64,000 nt of DNA from Azospirillum canadense (GCF_025961225.1 NZ_JAOQNG010000007.1:942501-1006500); one strand, 5' to 3'. Positions 1 through 9,760 are shown, numbered from the stretch's first letter. Notes: a model not told the origin generated them from the sequence alone. Numbers and translations: made by a program.

Positions 1-314
1 TCTTCACTGTAGGTTTCGATGTGCTTGCGGACCAGGATGCCGGCGTTGTTCACGAGGACGTGCACGCCTCCGCCCCAGTCGACCGTCTCGCGCACGGCGT
101 TCGACCAAGCCGGGGCCGACGACACATCCAACGGCACGCAGCGGGCGCTCAGGCCCTCGGCACGCAACGCGGCGACGGTGGCGCCTGCCTCGTCCGCCAG
201 CACGTCGCCAATCACCACCTTGGCGCCGCGCCGGGCGAACAGGAAGGCCACCGCACGCCCGATGCCGCGCGCGCCGCCGCTGATGAGGACAGCCTTTCCA
301 CTGAACTGGTCCAT
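1..314 (-). CDS. SDR-family oxidoreductase, N-terminal part (runs off window)
   Basis: This is the first ~104 residues of a short-chain dehydrogenase/reductase; the rest lies beyond base 1. The start ATG is at 312-314 and the protein opens with MDQFSGKAVLISGGARGIG, whose SGGARGIG is the glycine-rich NAD(P)-binding turn. The NNAG motif follows around residues 90-93. The catalytic Ser-Tyr-Lys region is outside the window, so the substrate cannot be guessed. It is divergent from the Old Yellow Enzyme gene at 656, with which it may share a control region. Confidence 0.85.
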   Translation of the reverse strand, partial: MDQFSGKAVLISGGARGIGRAVAFLFARRGAKVVIGDVLADEAGATVAALRAEGLSARCVPLDVSSAPAWSNAVRETVDWGGGVHVLVNNAGILVRKHIETYSE

Positions 315-655
315 GTCGCCTCCCATTTTTTGCGCATTGCGGATCGCACCGGGGCAGCGGCACGCGGCAGGCATGGCGCATGCTCTTGCTTTCCCTCCGG
401 CGATCACGGCACCGCGCAACGTTGATTGATTCACGGTGTTCTCAAGCAAAGAAGACAAGCGGCGGCACCCGTGTCAAAACCTTCTCGCTGCAGGTCGGAG
501 CGGGCCAGACAAGCATAGAGAGTCCCTATACTGCCGATAGGCTGGCGGTGCCTTGCGTCGTGGCCTGTGTGGTTCATACTCATTGATGGGTGGAACGAAC
601 GCCTCGCTGGCGCTGCGGCGAGGTCTACCAAGAACATTTACTTGAGGTATGCTTT
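315..655. promoter_or_regulatory. Divergent intergenic region with a candidate operator
   Basis: This gap separates the divergent SDR and reductase genes, so promoters for both should lie here. An imperfect palindrome, ATAGAGAGTCCCTAT at 515-529 (12 of 15 positions symmetric), sits about 130 bp before the reductase start and could bind a dimeric repressor. No regulator gene is adjacent, and I see no confident -35/-10 pair. The operator is inferred only from symmetry. Confidence 0.3.
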
Positions 656-1840
656 ATGTCTCAGCCGCTGCTCCAACACTATCGGCTCGGATCTCTTGAT
701 CTCGCCAACCGCGTCGTGATGGCGCCCATGACACGCAATCGCGGCGACAATCCGGAAAACGCGGCGACCGATCTCGTCGCGCAATATTACGCGCAGAGGG
801 CCAGCGCCGGGTTGATCATCAGCGAAGGGACCTACGTCAGCCCACAAGGCGCCGGCTACATCCATGTTCCTGCGATCCATTCGGCGGCCCAGGTCGCCGG
901 CTGGGCGAAGGTCACGGCGGCCGTTCACGCCCGCGGCGGGAAAATCTTCGCGCAGCTGTGGCATGTTGGCGCGGTATCGCACCCCGACATTCTGGGCGGC
1001 GAGCTGCCGGTGGCGCCTTCGGCGATCAATCCCAAGGCAATGGCCTACACGCCAAACGGCTTCCAGGCCACAGTCACTCCCCGTGCTCTGTCTTTGTCGG
1101 AGATTGCGGGCATCGTAGGCGATTTCCGGCGCGCCGCGGCGAACGCCCTGGCGGCCGGGTTTGACGGCGTCGAACTGCACGCAGCGAACGGCTACCTCTT
1201 CCATCAGTTCTTCGCCCGCAGCATGAACACGCGCATGGACGCCTATGGTGGCTCCGTCGAAAATCGCGCACGCTTCCTATTCGACGTGATCGACGCCGTC
1301 ACGCGGGAGCTGCCGTCGGATCGCATCGGCGTGCGCATCAACCCGGCCGTCCATGGACTATCCGGCATCCTCTTCGACGAGGAGACCCTCCCGCTCTTCG
1401 ACCATGTCGTCGGCCGCTTGAACGCCTTAAACCTCGCCTACCTCCACGTCATGGAGCCGATCAACGCCACCGACCAGCTGCCGCCGGAGCTGGTGACCCC
1501 GTCCGTCGCGTCCTATTTCCGCTCACGCTACACGGGAACGCTGATCGGCGCCGTCGACTACACGCAGGACAGCGCCAACGCCGCGATCGCGTCCGGCGCT
1601 GTGGACCTCGTCGCGTTCGGCCGCGCGTTCATCGCCAACCCCGATCTGGTGGAGCGGTTCGCCCACGGGCACCCGCTCGCCATTCCGGACCGCGCCACCT
1701 TTTACACGGGCGGCGTGAGCGGCTATACCGACTACCCCACCTTCGCGGACGGCCCCGCTCCACGCGACACTGACACGCCCGACGGGTTTGAGTCCTACGC
1801 GGAGACCCGGCGCCGCTTCAATGCGGTGGTGAACCGGTGA
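656..1840 (+). CDS. Old Yellow Enzyme-family alkene reductase (NemA-like)
   Basis: A 394-residue FMN-dependent ene-reductase, expected to be cytosolic and to use NAD(P)H to reduce activated C=C bonds or nitro compounds. The start ATG at 656 has a GAGG ribosome site about 9 bases upstream; a longer in-frame extension to 590 has no such support. Visible family features are the N-terminal LANRVVMAPMTRNR strand, GTYVSPQG, and HAANGYL, which gives the substrate-binding His175/Asn178 pair and Tyr180. SMNTRMDAYGGSVENRARF follows, and the C-terminal FGRAFIANPDLVERF binds the FMN phosphate. Length and domain order are normal for the family. The physiological substrate is unknown. Confidence 0.93.
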   Translation: MSQPLLQHYRLGSLDLANRVVMAPMTRNRGDNPENAATDLVAQYYAQRASAGLIISEGTYVSPQGAGYIHVPAIHSAAQVAGWAKVTAAVHARGGKIFAQLWHVGAVSHPDILGGELPVAPSAINPKAMAYTPNGFQATVTPRALSLSEIAGIVGDFRRAAANALAAGFDGVELHAANGYLFHQFFARSMNTRMDAYGGSVENRARFLFDVIDAVTRELPSDRIGVRINPAVHGLSGILFDEETLPLFDHVVGRLNALNLAYLHVMEPINATDQLPPELVTPSVASYFRSRYTGTLIGAVDYTQDSANAAIASGAVDLVAFGRAFIANPDLVERFAHGHPLAIPDRATFYTGGVSGYTDYPTFADGPAPRDTDTPDGFESYAETRRRFNAVVNR

Positions 1841-1994
1841 CCGGGGCCGGTCTGCCCCCCGGTGCGCGGCAGCCCGACGGAGGCATGCTCCTGGTGGGAG
1901 TGGAAGTGCTGGACGGGATCGCTCTGGTCACCATCGTCAACCCCTGGTGAACGCGCTGTCCGCGGCCGTGTTCCAGACGAGCACATAGTCGAAC

Positions 1995-2420
1995 TCACGC
2001 CGTCGCGCGGGCCGCCACGCCGGCGCGGGCGAGCAGCTTGCGGAAGGTGGCCGCGGTCATCGGCGCCTTGCGCTCGGAGACGAAGACGTAGGGCGTGTCC
2101 GGGTCCTCGCGCATCAGCCGGCGCAGATCCCGGATCTCCGGGCCGCGCAGGGGATGGGGGCTCGCCAGTCCGTTCTTGCGGCGGCACACGTGCAGGAGCC
2201 CTTGGCGCAAATCCACCTGCTCGCGGCGCAGACCGACCAACTCCGAAACCCGCAGTCCATGGCGGAAGGCGAGCAGGATCATCGTGGCGTCGCGGTGGCC
2301 GTGGCGGCCGAGCCGCCGCGCCGCGGCAACCAGCCGCTCGATCTCGGCCGGGATCAGGTGTTCGCGGCTACGGCGCTGGGCATTGCTCGAGTTGCGTTGG
2401 CAGGCAGTGGACCGTGCAGC
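1995..2420 (-). pseudogene. Tyrosine recombinase (phage-integrase family), truncated
   Basis: Minus-strand remnant of a small XerD-like or FimB-like tyrosine recombinase. It keeps LIPAEIERLVAAARRLGRHG and RHGLRVSELVGLR, which holds the first catalytic Arg, then RRKNGLASPHPLRGPE. It stops after LLARAGVAARATA, before the HxLRH box and the nucleophilic Tyr, so it cannot be active. Its upstream end abuts the Tn3 transposase fragment, which suggests the two were joined by rearrangement. Confidence 0.75.
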
Positions 2421-3090
2421 GGCCCGCTGCAAGAGGCACCTGCGCCCGCTTGCGATGGCGTTCGACGTTTCGGCCGCGACGGCGGACAGTCCCTGGCTCG
2501 CGGCCCTGGCGTGGATGAAGGGCGTATTTTCTCGCCAGCAGAGCCTTGCCCAAAGCCCCCTCGGCGCGATCCCGGAGAACACGATACCCGAACGCCTGCG
2601 CCCGCATCTGCTCGAGGTCGATAAGGATGGCAAGCCGACCGGCCTGCGCGGGGACCGCTACGAATTCTGGATTTACCGGCAGCTCCGCAAGCGCCTCGCC
2701 ACCGGCGAACTTCACCTGGACGACAGCATCCGCCATCGCCGTTTCGGTGACGAGCTGGTCGCGTCGGACCGGGCGGCCGCGGTGCTCAGGGACCTCGACA
2801 GTCCCTGGGCGCGCCAACCCGTGGACGCGACGCTCGACGGCCTGTGCACGGACTTGCATCGGCTTTTGCTGACCTTCGACCGCGACCTGCGCCAGGGCAA
2901 GCTCAAGCACCTCGACTACGACGCCGAGCGCAAGGCCCTGGCGTGGCGCAATCCCGGGATGGACAAGGAGGACGCGCTGCAGGCCGCCTTCTACGCCAAG
3001 CTGCCGGCGCGCGGCGTCGCCGACGTCTTCCGCTTCGTCGACGAGCGCTGCCGGTTCCTGGCGGCGCTGACCCCGCTGCAGCCCCGCTAG
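2401..3090 (+). pseudogene. tnpA: Tn3-family transposase TnpA, internal fragment
   Basis: This frame encodes a middle section of a Tn3-family TnpA (normally ~950-1000 residues): SPWLAALAWMKGVFSRQQ, then RLRPHLLEVDKDGKPTGL, RYEFWIYRQLRKRLATGEL, and finally VADVFRFVDERC and LTPLQPR. It lacks the N-terminal DNA-binding part and the whole C-terminal DDE domain. The open frame ends exactly where the IS1111-type element begins at ~3090, so that insertion removed or separated the rest. No continuation is visible on the far side of the element. Confidence 0.8.
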
Positions 3091-3173
3091 ACTTTGATGA
3101 GATGGACGTCCCCCGTTTTCGGCACGGCAGTGCCAGATAACGGACAGGTTCATCTCATGACGGGAGTTGTGCC

Positions 3174-4202
3174 ATGACTGCGGCGTTTATCGGTCTCGAT
3201 CTGGCGAAGTCGGTGTTCCAGGTTCACGGCGTCGACGTCCACGGCAAGGTGGTGACGACCAAGCGGCTGCGCCGGGATGCGATGCTGGTGTTCTTCGCCA
3301 CCCTGACGCCGTGCGTGGTCGGGATGGAGGCTTGTGCCGGGTCGCATTTTTGGGCGCGCGAGATCGCCCGGTTCGGCCACACGGTGCGCCTGATGGCGCC
3401 CCAGTACGTCCGGCCCTACGTGAAGCGCCACAAGACCGATCGGGCCGACGCGGAGGCGATCTGCGAGGCCGTGCAGCGGCCGAGCATGCGCTTCGTGCCG
3501 GTCAAGACCGAGCAGCAGCAGGGCACCCTGGTGGTCCACCGGGTGCGCGAGGTGCTGGGCGCCCAGAAGACGCAGGTGATCAACGCGTTGCGTGGGCACT
3601 TGGCCGAGTTCGGCATTGTCGCGCCGCAGGGGGCCGGCAAGGTTGCCGAATTGACCGCCGTACTGGCCGACCCGGAGGACACGCGGATTCCCGCCCTGGC
3701 CCGGGAGGTCCTTCAAGGCTTGGTCGACCACCTGCGCGACACGGAACGGCGGGTCGGCGAATTGGACGCTCGGCTGGCCGAGCAGGCCAAGGCGGATGAG
3801 GTGTGCCGGCGGCTGATGACGGTCCCGGGCATCGGGCCGGTCACCGCGACGGCGCTGGCCGCAACGATCGGCGACGCGACCGTCTTCGCATCGGGCCGCC
3901 ACTTGGCGGCGTGGCTCGGCCTGGTGCCGCGCCAGCACTCGAGCGGCGGCAAGGAGCGCCTGGGCGGAATCTCGAAGGCGGGCGACGGCTACCTGCGCCG
4001 GATGCTGGTGAATGGCGCCCGGACGGTGATGCGCTGGCAGGGCAAGACCGCGCCCTGGCTGGCCGGGCTGCTGAGCCGCCGCCCCTTCAACGTCGCGGTG
4101 GTAGCTCTGGCCAACAAGCTGGCCCGCACCGCCTGGGCCGTGATGACCCGTGGCGAGGACTACCGGCGGCCCGGCACGGCGGCCGAACCGGCTGCGGCGT
4201 GA
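3174..4202 (+). CDS. IS110/IS1111-family transposase
   Basis: A 342-residue DEDD transposase. The N-terminal RuvC-like domain starts AAFIGLDLAKSVFQVHGVD with the first Asp, followed by VVGMEACAGSHFW with the Glu and KTDRADAEAI with the last Asp pair. The C-terminal Tnp_20 domain holds LMTVPGIGPVTATALAA and the conserved-serine region QHSSGGKERLGGISKAGDGYLR. The length is normal and the frame intact, so it is probably active. Enzymes of this family recombine DNA guided by an RNA from the element itself. Confidence 0.93.
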   Translation: MTAAFIGLDLAKSVFQVHGVDVHGKVVTTKRLRRDAMLVFFATLTPCVVGMEACAGSHFWAREIARFGHTVRLMAPQYVRPYVKRHKTDRADAEAICEAVQRPSMRFVPVKTEQQQGTLVVHRVREVLGAQKTQVINALRGHLAEFGIVAPQGAGKVAELTAVLADPEDTRIPALAREVLQGLVDHLRDTERRVGELDARLAEQAKADEVCRRLMTVPGIGPVTATALAATIGDATVFASGRHLAAWLGLVPRQHSSGGKERLGGISKAGDGYLRRMLVNGARTVMRWQGKTAPWLAGLLSRRPFNVAVVALANKLARTAWAVMTRGEDYRRPGTAAEPAAA

Positions 4203-4589
4203 GACGGCCATGGGCGCGACGGCTTCCCCCCGTGATCCCGACCGGCGGCAGGGTAGCACCGTGCTCGCTCGGGCAAGGCCATGCCGCCTTCGGCGGTGGC
4301 CCTGGCGGGCCAGCCTTGCCCTGCGTTGTGCGCGGTGCTTTGGGCAAGGGCAGGTCGGGACGAAGAGGTGGTCCCGGCAGTCGAACAAAGAGGTTGGACG
4401 ATGAAACGACAATGATCAGGGCCGCGCTGGTCACCGGATCGGCGACCTGAGCGCAGGACGACAAGCTCTCCTTCGGTTGCGAGGGCGATGGACGATGTGA
4501 TGGCACAACAGGTCGGACCGGGATCGACCAAGCCCGTCTGCAACAACGAGCCGACGAGCTCGAGACTTTGATTGGGCGTCGATCCGCGG
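4203..4589 (+). ncRNA. Candidate bridge-RNA region in the IS1111 right end
   Basis: About 390 bases without a gene lie between the transposase stop and the right subterminal repeat. In the IS1111 group the guide (bridge) RNA is known to be encoded in the downstream end, so this is the expected place. I did not fold the sequence, and the boundaries are those of the gap rather than of a defined RNA. The call rests on family knowledge and position only. Confidence 0.4.
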
Positions 4590-4706
4590 ATCTCATCAAG
4601 GCCAGCAGCTCGCGGGCTGCAACCGTAGGCCGGATAGATGGCAGCAACCGACTTCTCAAGCCGCCATGTCGAAAAACGCTCTTGCAGGGCGGGGGGCGTC
4701 CATAGA

Positions 4707-5811
4707 TGTTGCAGCGAGGTGACTTCGGCCGCAGGAAACCTTTCCCGGCCTTCTGATTACGCGACGCGGACGGAGTCCGGGCGTCCGAGGTCGAGCATGT
4801 GGTTCAGGACCCGGACCGCGATGGCGATCTCGGTGTTCCGCCGATCCTCGGTCCGGAACCGCAGGGCATCGCCGATGACGCGTTTCCAGCGGCTGAAAAA
4901 CGCCTCGACCCGCGCGCGGACGCTGTACCGGGACGATTTCTGCCAGGCCATGCGCCCGTGCTCGGCAATGTGCTGGAGGTGCCGGTCACGCTGCGTCGGG
5001 TTGGTCGCGGCATTCGCGCTCGGCACCGCCGTGGAGCGGGGCGGTACGACCACGGCGGCGTCCGGCGTGTGCGCCGCCACGGCTTCGGTCACGCCGGTCT
5101 GGTCATAGGCACCATCGGCCACGAACGCGGCGAGGGGCTCCTCGATCTGAGCCAGCAGCGGGCCAACCTGCGAGGCGTCATCGACATCGTGATCGGTCAC
5201 GGTCGCCGCCAGAATCCGCCCGGTGGCGGCGTCGAGCCCGACGTGCAGCTTCTTCCAGGCGCGGCGACGCTGGGCTCCGTGCTTTGCGACCAGCCACTCG
5301 CCCGGCCCGCACAGCTTCACGCCCGTGCTGTCGACCAACAGCTCCACGGCTCCGGCCGAGGAGACCGGCACGCCCGGCAAGCGCACGATCTTGGCGCGCC
5401 GGCTGAGGGTCGAATGATCCGGAATGGCCAGCTCTACACCGAGCAGCCGGACGATGGAGCCGACCAGCCCTTCGGTCTGGCGCAGCGGCAGCCGGAAGAC
5501 AGCCTGCAACGTCAGGGCCGCCGTGATCGCCAGGTCCGAGTAGGTTTGTTGACCGCCCGGCGTGGTCCGCGTCTCCGCCCGCCAGCGCGCGACGGCCTCC
5601 GGCGTGAACCAGACCGTCAGGCTGCCGCGCGCCCGAAGCCCGGCGTCATACTCCGCCCAGTTGCGAATCCGATGCCGCTGCTTCGGGATGCGATGGCGAC
5701 GCGACGCGTTGGTTTTGAACGGCATGGGGCGGAACAGCGCACGGAAGGAGGGGGAATGTCCCTTCCTACGCCCTCATCCCCAGTTCGGCAACGGGCAGCC
5801 TCGATGCAACA
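4707..5811 (-). mobile_element. IS5-family element (~1.1 kb)
   Basis: Inverted repeats TGTTGCAGCGAGG (4707-4719) and CCTCGATGCAACA (5799-5811) match at 12 of 13 positions and bracket an intact transposase. I could not define a clean target duplication. A short degraded relative of the same transposase lies near 49.7 kb. Confidence 0.7.
4757..5725 (-). CDS. IS5-family transposase
   Basis: A 322-residue DDE transposase. The N-terminal segment NWAEYDAGLRARGSLTVW and the TYSDLAITAALTLQAVFRL helices precede the first Asp in VELLVDSTGVKL. The second Asp lies in AAFVADGAYDQ, and the C-terminal RARVEAFFSRWKRVIG holds the Glu. The frame is complete and its length usual, so it is likely functional. 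It fills the element bounded by the 13-bp repeats and has no passenger gene. Confidence 0.92.
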   Translation of the reverse strand: MPFKTNASRRHRIPKQRHRIRNWAEYDAGLRARGSLTVWFTPEAVARWRAETRTTPGGQQTYSDLAITAALTLQAVFRLPLRQTEGLVGSIVRLLGVELAIPDHSTLSRRAKIVRLPGVPVSSAGAVELLVDSTGVKLCGPGEWLVAKHGAQRRRAWKKLHVGLDAATGRILAATVTDHDVDDASQVGPLLAQIEEPLAAFVADGAYDQTGVTEAVAAHTPDAAVVVPPRSTAVPSANAATNPTQRDRHLQHIAEHGRMAWQKSSRYSVRARVEAFFSRWKRVIGDALRFRTEDRRNTEIAIAVRVLNHMLDLGRPDSVRVA

Positions 5812-5932
5812 AGGTCCCAAACCGGCGCCACTTTTGGAAGGTGGCCCCCCTCCGTACGGCTTGCTGGTTACTCCTACGTTGGGCACAATGTTTGACCAGA
5901 CAACAATGCTGTAGCCGGAAGGCCCCCGCCCC

Positions 5933-7969
5933 GTGAGACAGACGTCGGCCAACGTCGAACCCGATTTCCGCATGCTCTTCGGTGCCGTTCCCGGCAATTG
6001 CCTGGTGTTGACGCCAGGTCTGACGATCGTTGCTGTCACCGACGCGTATCTGCGGGCCACGCGCACGCGGCGCGAGGTCATACTCGGCCGGCCCTTGTTT
6101 GAGGTGTTTCCCGACAATCCTGCCGATCCCGACGCGACCGGCGAGCGAAACCTGCGGGCCTCGCTGGAGCGTGTGCTGCGGAACCGGTGCCCGGATGCCA
6201 TGCCGGTGCAGCGGTATGACCTGCCTCGACCGGCCGCCGAGGGCGGCGGCTACGAGGAACGGTACTGGAGCCCGGTCAACACGCCGGTGCTGGATGCCAG
6301 CGGTGAGGTCGCTTGGGTCATCCATCAGGTCACGGATGTAACGGAGGTCGTCCGGCATCGGACCGCTGAGATCAACCCCGATCAGTTCGCCGCCAAGCAA
6401 CAGCAGATCATCGACGGCCTGCGAGCCGCGAACGCCGCGCTCGCGCAGGAAACGGAAGAGCGCCGCCGGGTCGAGGAGGCGCTGCGAGCGAGCGAGAAGC
6501 GCTTCCGGCACATGGCCGACCATGCGCCGGTGATGGTGTGGGTTACCGATCCCGATGGAACCTGCACCTACCTGAGCCAATCCTGGTACGCCTTCACCGG
6601 CCAGATGCCCGAGACCGGGTTGGGCTCCGGCTGGCTCGATCCGATACACCCGGATGACCGGGCGGCCGCCGAGCGCGTGTTTCGCGAGGCCAACGCCCGG
6701 CGGGAGGTGTTCCGCATCGAATACCGGGTGCGCTGGGCGGATGGCGCGTGGTGCTGGGTGATCGACGCCGCCGCGCCGCATTTTGCCGATGACGGAGCCT
6801 TCCTTGGCTACGTCGGCTCGGTCATCGACATCACCGCCCGCAAGGAGGCGGAAGAGGCCCTGCGCCAAGCCAAGGAGGACGCCGAACAGGCCAACTTGGC
6901 CAAATCGACGTTCCTGGCCGCAGCGTCGCACGATCTGCGCCAGCCCATGCAGTCTCTCCTGCTGTTTCTGGACGTTTTGAAGCCGCATGTCGCCCCTAAG
7001 GGGCAAGAGGCGCTGAAGCACCTTGGCCATGGGCTGGACGTTCTCCGCGACCTGCTGGACAGTCTGCTGGACATCTCGCGCCTGGATGCCGGTGTCGTTC
7101 AGCCGAACGTCGAGGACGTCGCGCTTCGCCGGCTGTTGGATGAGATTGCCGCAGCTTACGCTCCCATCGCCGCGGCGAAGCGCTTGGACCTGCGGGTCGC
7201 GCCATGCCATGCGGTGGTGCGCAGCGACCGCACGCTGCTCGGCCGCATGCTGCGGAACTTGGTCGAGAATGCGTTGCGCTACACGCCAGGGGGCCGGATC
7301 AGCATTGAATGCCACGGCACCGCGGACCGCCTCCGGATCGCGGTGTCCGACACCGGGATCGGCATTCCCCCGGAGCACCTGGACCGGATCTGGGAGGAGT
7401 TCCACCAGGTCGGCAATCCGGAACGCGATCGCAACCAGGGTCTCGGCCTGGGTTTGGCCATCGTGCAGCGCCTGTCGGCCCTCCTCGACCACCCCGTCCA
7501 CGTCCGCTCAATCGAGGGACACGGGTCGGTGTTCAGCGTCGAGGTGCCGCTCGGCCAAGCGCCACCACGGTGCGCTCCGGCGCCGGTCACCGAGGTGAAG
7601 GGAAACGGCCGGTTCGTCGTTCTGGTGGACGACGACACCATGGTTCTGCTCGGCTTGAAGGCCATGTTCGAAGCCTGGGGTTATGAGGTGCTGGCGACGG
7701 GCTCCGCTGATCAGGCCCTTGCCCATCTCCAGGCCTCTGGCCGGCGCCCGAGTGTCGTTGTGGCGGATTACCGGTTGCGCGAGGGACGACGTGGTGTGGA
7801 TGCGATCTTGCGCATTCGCGAACTGTGCGGTTCCGACGTGCCGAGCATTCTCCTGACCGGGGAAACCGGGGCGGAGGTCCAGCACCATGCAATGGTGCAC
7901 AACCTCGGCATCATCCACAAGCCGGTGACGTCGCGCCAATTGGCCATTACGCTCAATTCCCTTTTGTGA
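5933..7969 (+). CDS. Hybrid sensor histidine kinase, PAS-PAS-HisKA-HATPase-REC
   Basis: A 678-residue cytosolic hybrid kinase with no membrane segments. PAS-like domain 1 covers about residues 12-140, PAS 2 about 180-305 (FRHMADHAPVMVWVTDPDG), HisKA about 320-390, HATPase about 430-545 and a C-terminal receiver about 560-675. The phospho-acceptor is His333 in AAASHDLRQPMQSL. The N box is NLVENALRYTP, and DTGIGIP plus GLGLGLAIV form the nucleotide site. Receiver Asp612 (VADYRL) and the Lys of IIHKPV are present. The start is GTG at 5933; the promoter region abuts the IS5 end at 5811. No separate output regulator is adjacent, so the target is unknown. Confidence 0.92.
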   Translation: MRQTSANVEPDFRMLFGAVPGNCLVLTPGLTIVAVTDAYLRATRTRREVILGRPLFEVFPDNPADPDATGERNLRASLERVLRNRCPDAMPVQRYDLPRPAAEGGGYEERYWSPVNTPVLDASGEVAWVIHQVTDVTEVVRHRTAEINPDQFAAKQQQIIDGLRAANAALAQETEERRRVEEALRASEKRFRHMADHAPVMVWVTDPDGTCTYLSQSWYAFTGQMPETGLGSGWLDPIHPDDRAAAERVFREANARREVFRIEYRVRWADGAWCWVIDAAAPHFADDGAFLGYVGSVIDITARKEAEEALRQAKEDAEQANLAKSTFLAAASHDLRQPMQSLLLFLDVLKPHVAPKGQEALKHLGHGLDVLRDLLDSLLDISRLDAGVVQPNVEDVALRRLLDEIAAAYAPIAAAKRLDLRVAPCHAVVRSDRTLLGRMLRNLVENALRYTPGGRISIECHGTADRLRIAVSDTGIGIPPEHLDRIWEEFHQVGNPERDRNQGLGLGLAIVQRLSALLDHPVHVRSIEGHGSVFSVEVPLGQAPPRCAPAPVTEVKGNGRFVVLVDDDTMVLLGLKAMFEAWGYEVLATGSADQALAHLQASGRRPSVVVADYRLREGRRGVDAILRIRELCGSDVPSILLTGETGAEVQHHAMVHNLGIIHKPVTSRQLAITLNSLL

Positions 7970-8092
7970 ACGGAGATGCTCGGGCAGTTCCTAGGATTGC
8001 GCCGGCAGCCGGATGTCCGAGGCGGACAACGTCCGGTGCAAGCAGGCAGAACGACCACCGAACAAGAGGGTCACGAGGGTGCTGCCTTCGTG

Positions 8093-8439
8093 ACCCATGA
8101 GAATCCATAACAGTTTCCCGGAACGTCATACCGAGCGCGACGCCGCGCTGCTGCACCAGATCGAGCAAGCGCTCCCACACGCCCAAGCGGGCCCAGCGGA
8201 TAGACGTCCGCACCGCGACCCCAAGTCGGGCGGGATGGCGCGCCACTTGACTCCATTCGTGTGCCGCCAAACGATCGTCGTGACCGTGCGACGCAGTTCT
8301 GGGGTGGTGCCATACCGCACAGGCGGCAAGCCTTGATCAGCGGATGCAGAATTTCCCATTCCGCATCCGTCGGAACCTCGGTTCCATGCTCAACCGCTAT
8401 CCCGCTCAGATGGGCACAGACCTCAAGCGCCGACCGACC
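8093..8439 (-). pseudogene. IS5-family transposase remnant, two frameshifts
   Basis: Minus-strand relic of the N-terminal third of an IS5-type transposase. It reads EVPTDAEWEILHPLIK in one frame, LPPVRYGTTPELRRTV and WRHTNGVKWRAIPPDLG in a second, and IRWARLGVWERLLDLVQQRG in a third. It then runs into unrelated sequence with no DDE residues. It directly abuts the 3' end of the YihY gene. Confidence 0.75.
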
Positions 8440-9354
8440 CTAGTTGGCGCGTCCAGGTGCGCCATCATGGCGTCGGGAAGGACGATCGTTGCGCGCCCTG
8501 GCTTCGGCGTTGCCAATTCTCTGATTGGTGCTGTACCGCTTGAGCAGGACGTTGATCTCCGAACCGACAAGGATCACGAGCCCGGCGATGTACAGCCACA
8601 ACATCAGGACGACCACGGCGCCGATGCTGCCGTAAGTCGCGTCGTAGTCGGCGAAACTGCGGGTGTAGAGCGAGAAACCAAGCGAGGCGACGATCAGCAG
8701 ACCCACGCCGACCACACTGCCGGGGGTGATGAACATAAACCGCAGCTCGACGTTCGGCGCGTAGCGGTAGATCATCGCAAAGCCGAGCAGGAGCGCCAGC
8801 ACGATGATGACCCACCGGAGCAGGGCGAAAAACGTGAGCAGAAGACCGGAGAAACCGAACCGGTTGCCGATCCAGTCCTGAATGATGCCGCCCAGCACCA
8901 CCAGCGAGAAAGCGCCGATCACCAGCACGCCGAAGAGCACGCTCAAAACCAGCGCGGTCACCCGCGCCCGCACGAAGCTGCGGGCCTCCTTGACGTCGTA
9001 GGTGATGTTGAGTTGCTGCATGATCGCGTACATGCCGGTGGACGCGGCCCACAGCGTCGCCACCACGCTGAAGGACAGCAGGCCGCCGCGGCGCCGGCTG
9101 GTGACCTGATGCACGACCTGCGACACCAGATCGGAGGCCTCATTCGGCAGCGCCTCTTTAAGCAAGTCCATGATCGCCTGATCCACCCGGGGGATCGGCA
9201 GGTAGGGCAGGATGGTCATGGTCACGACCAGCGCCGGGAAGATTGCCAGCGTCAGGTAGAAACCAAGCGCAGCGGCGCCGTTGAACACGTTGTCGTCGCT
9301 GATCGACCGGTAGAGGTCGCGGATGAACCGCTTTGCGGAAACGCCATAGATCAT
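8440..9354 (-). CDS. YihY/BrkB-family inner membrane protein
   Basis: A 304-residue polytopic membrane protein. It begins MIYGVSAKRFIRDLYRSI and carries about six hydrophobic segments, among them GAAALGFYLTLAIFPALVV, ALVLSVLFGVLVIGAFSLV and VVVLMLWLYIAGLVILVG. The last ends with the family's GSEINVLL. The ATG at 9354 has a strong GAGGAGG ribosome site just upstream; a longer frame to 9504 is unsupported. The family's function is unsettled despite its old ribonuclease BN label. The polar tail (RARNDRPSRRHDGAPGRAN) is basic. It is monocistronic. Confidence 0.92.
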   Translation of the reverse strand: MIYGVSAKRFIRDLYRSISDDNVFNGAAALGFYLTLAIFPALVVTMTILPYLPIPRVDQAIMDLLKEALPNEASDLVSQVVHQVTSRRRGGLLSFSVVATLWAASTGMYAIMQQLNITYDVKEARSFVRARVTALVLSVLFGVLVIGAFSLVVLGGIIQDWIGNRFGFSGLLLTFFALLRWVIIVLALLLGFAMIYRYAPNVELRFMFITPGSVVGVGLLIVASLGFSLYTRSFADYDATYGSIGAVVVLMLWLYIAGLVILVGSEINVLLKRYSTNQRIGNAEARARNDRPSRRHDGAPGRAN

Positions 9355-9760
9355 CACCGCCTCCTCACGATGGCCGCCCGGCGACGATGCCGAAAACCGG
9401 GAGCCGGTTCGGGGGCCAAATGCCGTGTGCATGCGCCTGTCCGAAGCGATCCCGCTCCCTTCGGCAACGCCCGTGACCTTGCGGAGTTTCCCGTCGGGGG
9501 TCATTTCATGATCGGTTTCTCACGAGCCCAGATGGGGGACGGTTCCCATATGGCGGCACCGCCACGCCAAGGGTTTTCAACGATCCCGTGCAAAGGCGGA
9601 CCGGCGATGTGGACGGCCGTGCGTCAGCGTTGCACCTCCGGCCTTTTCACCCGACGAATTCACCGTGAGCGAGACGAATGACGAGAGGGTTAGGGTCGGG
9701 CTCGGAACCGCCACGCGGCCTGGAAGTTGAGGCGGGCGGAAAACTTGCGGAGGGTTGCCC
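9355..9760. other. Intergenic region between YihY and M48 genes
   Basis: About 400 bases separate two divergent genes and should hold both promoters. I see no gene, long repeat or clear operator. The GGAGGG at 9749-9754 is the ribosome site of the protease gene. Confidence 0.4.

Larger units (their letters stand above)
3090..4605 (+). mobile_element. IS110-family element, IS1111 group
   Basis: The element contains one DEDD transposase and a long 3' non-coding end. Subterminal inverted repeats are visible: TTGATGAGAT at 3094-3103 and its exact complement ATCTCATCAA at 4590-4599. Subterminal rather than terminal repeats, with no target duplication, are typical of the IS1111 group. The exact tips are uncertain by several bases. 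It sits in a Tn3 tnpA fragment on the left and lies ~100 bp from an IS5 element on the right. Confidence 0.75.

Noticed and set aside
5774..7501. Long minus-strand frame opposite the hybrid kinase
   Set aside because: It is the antisense shadow of a GC-rich gene; the plus strand shows all kinase motifs in order.
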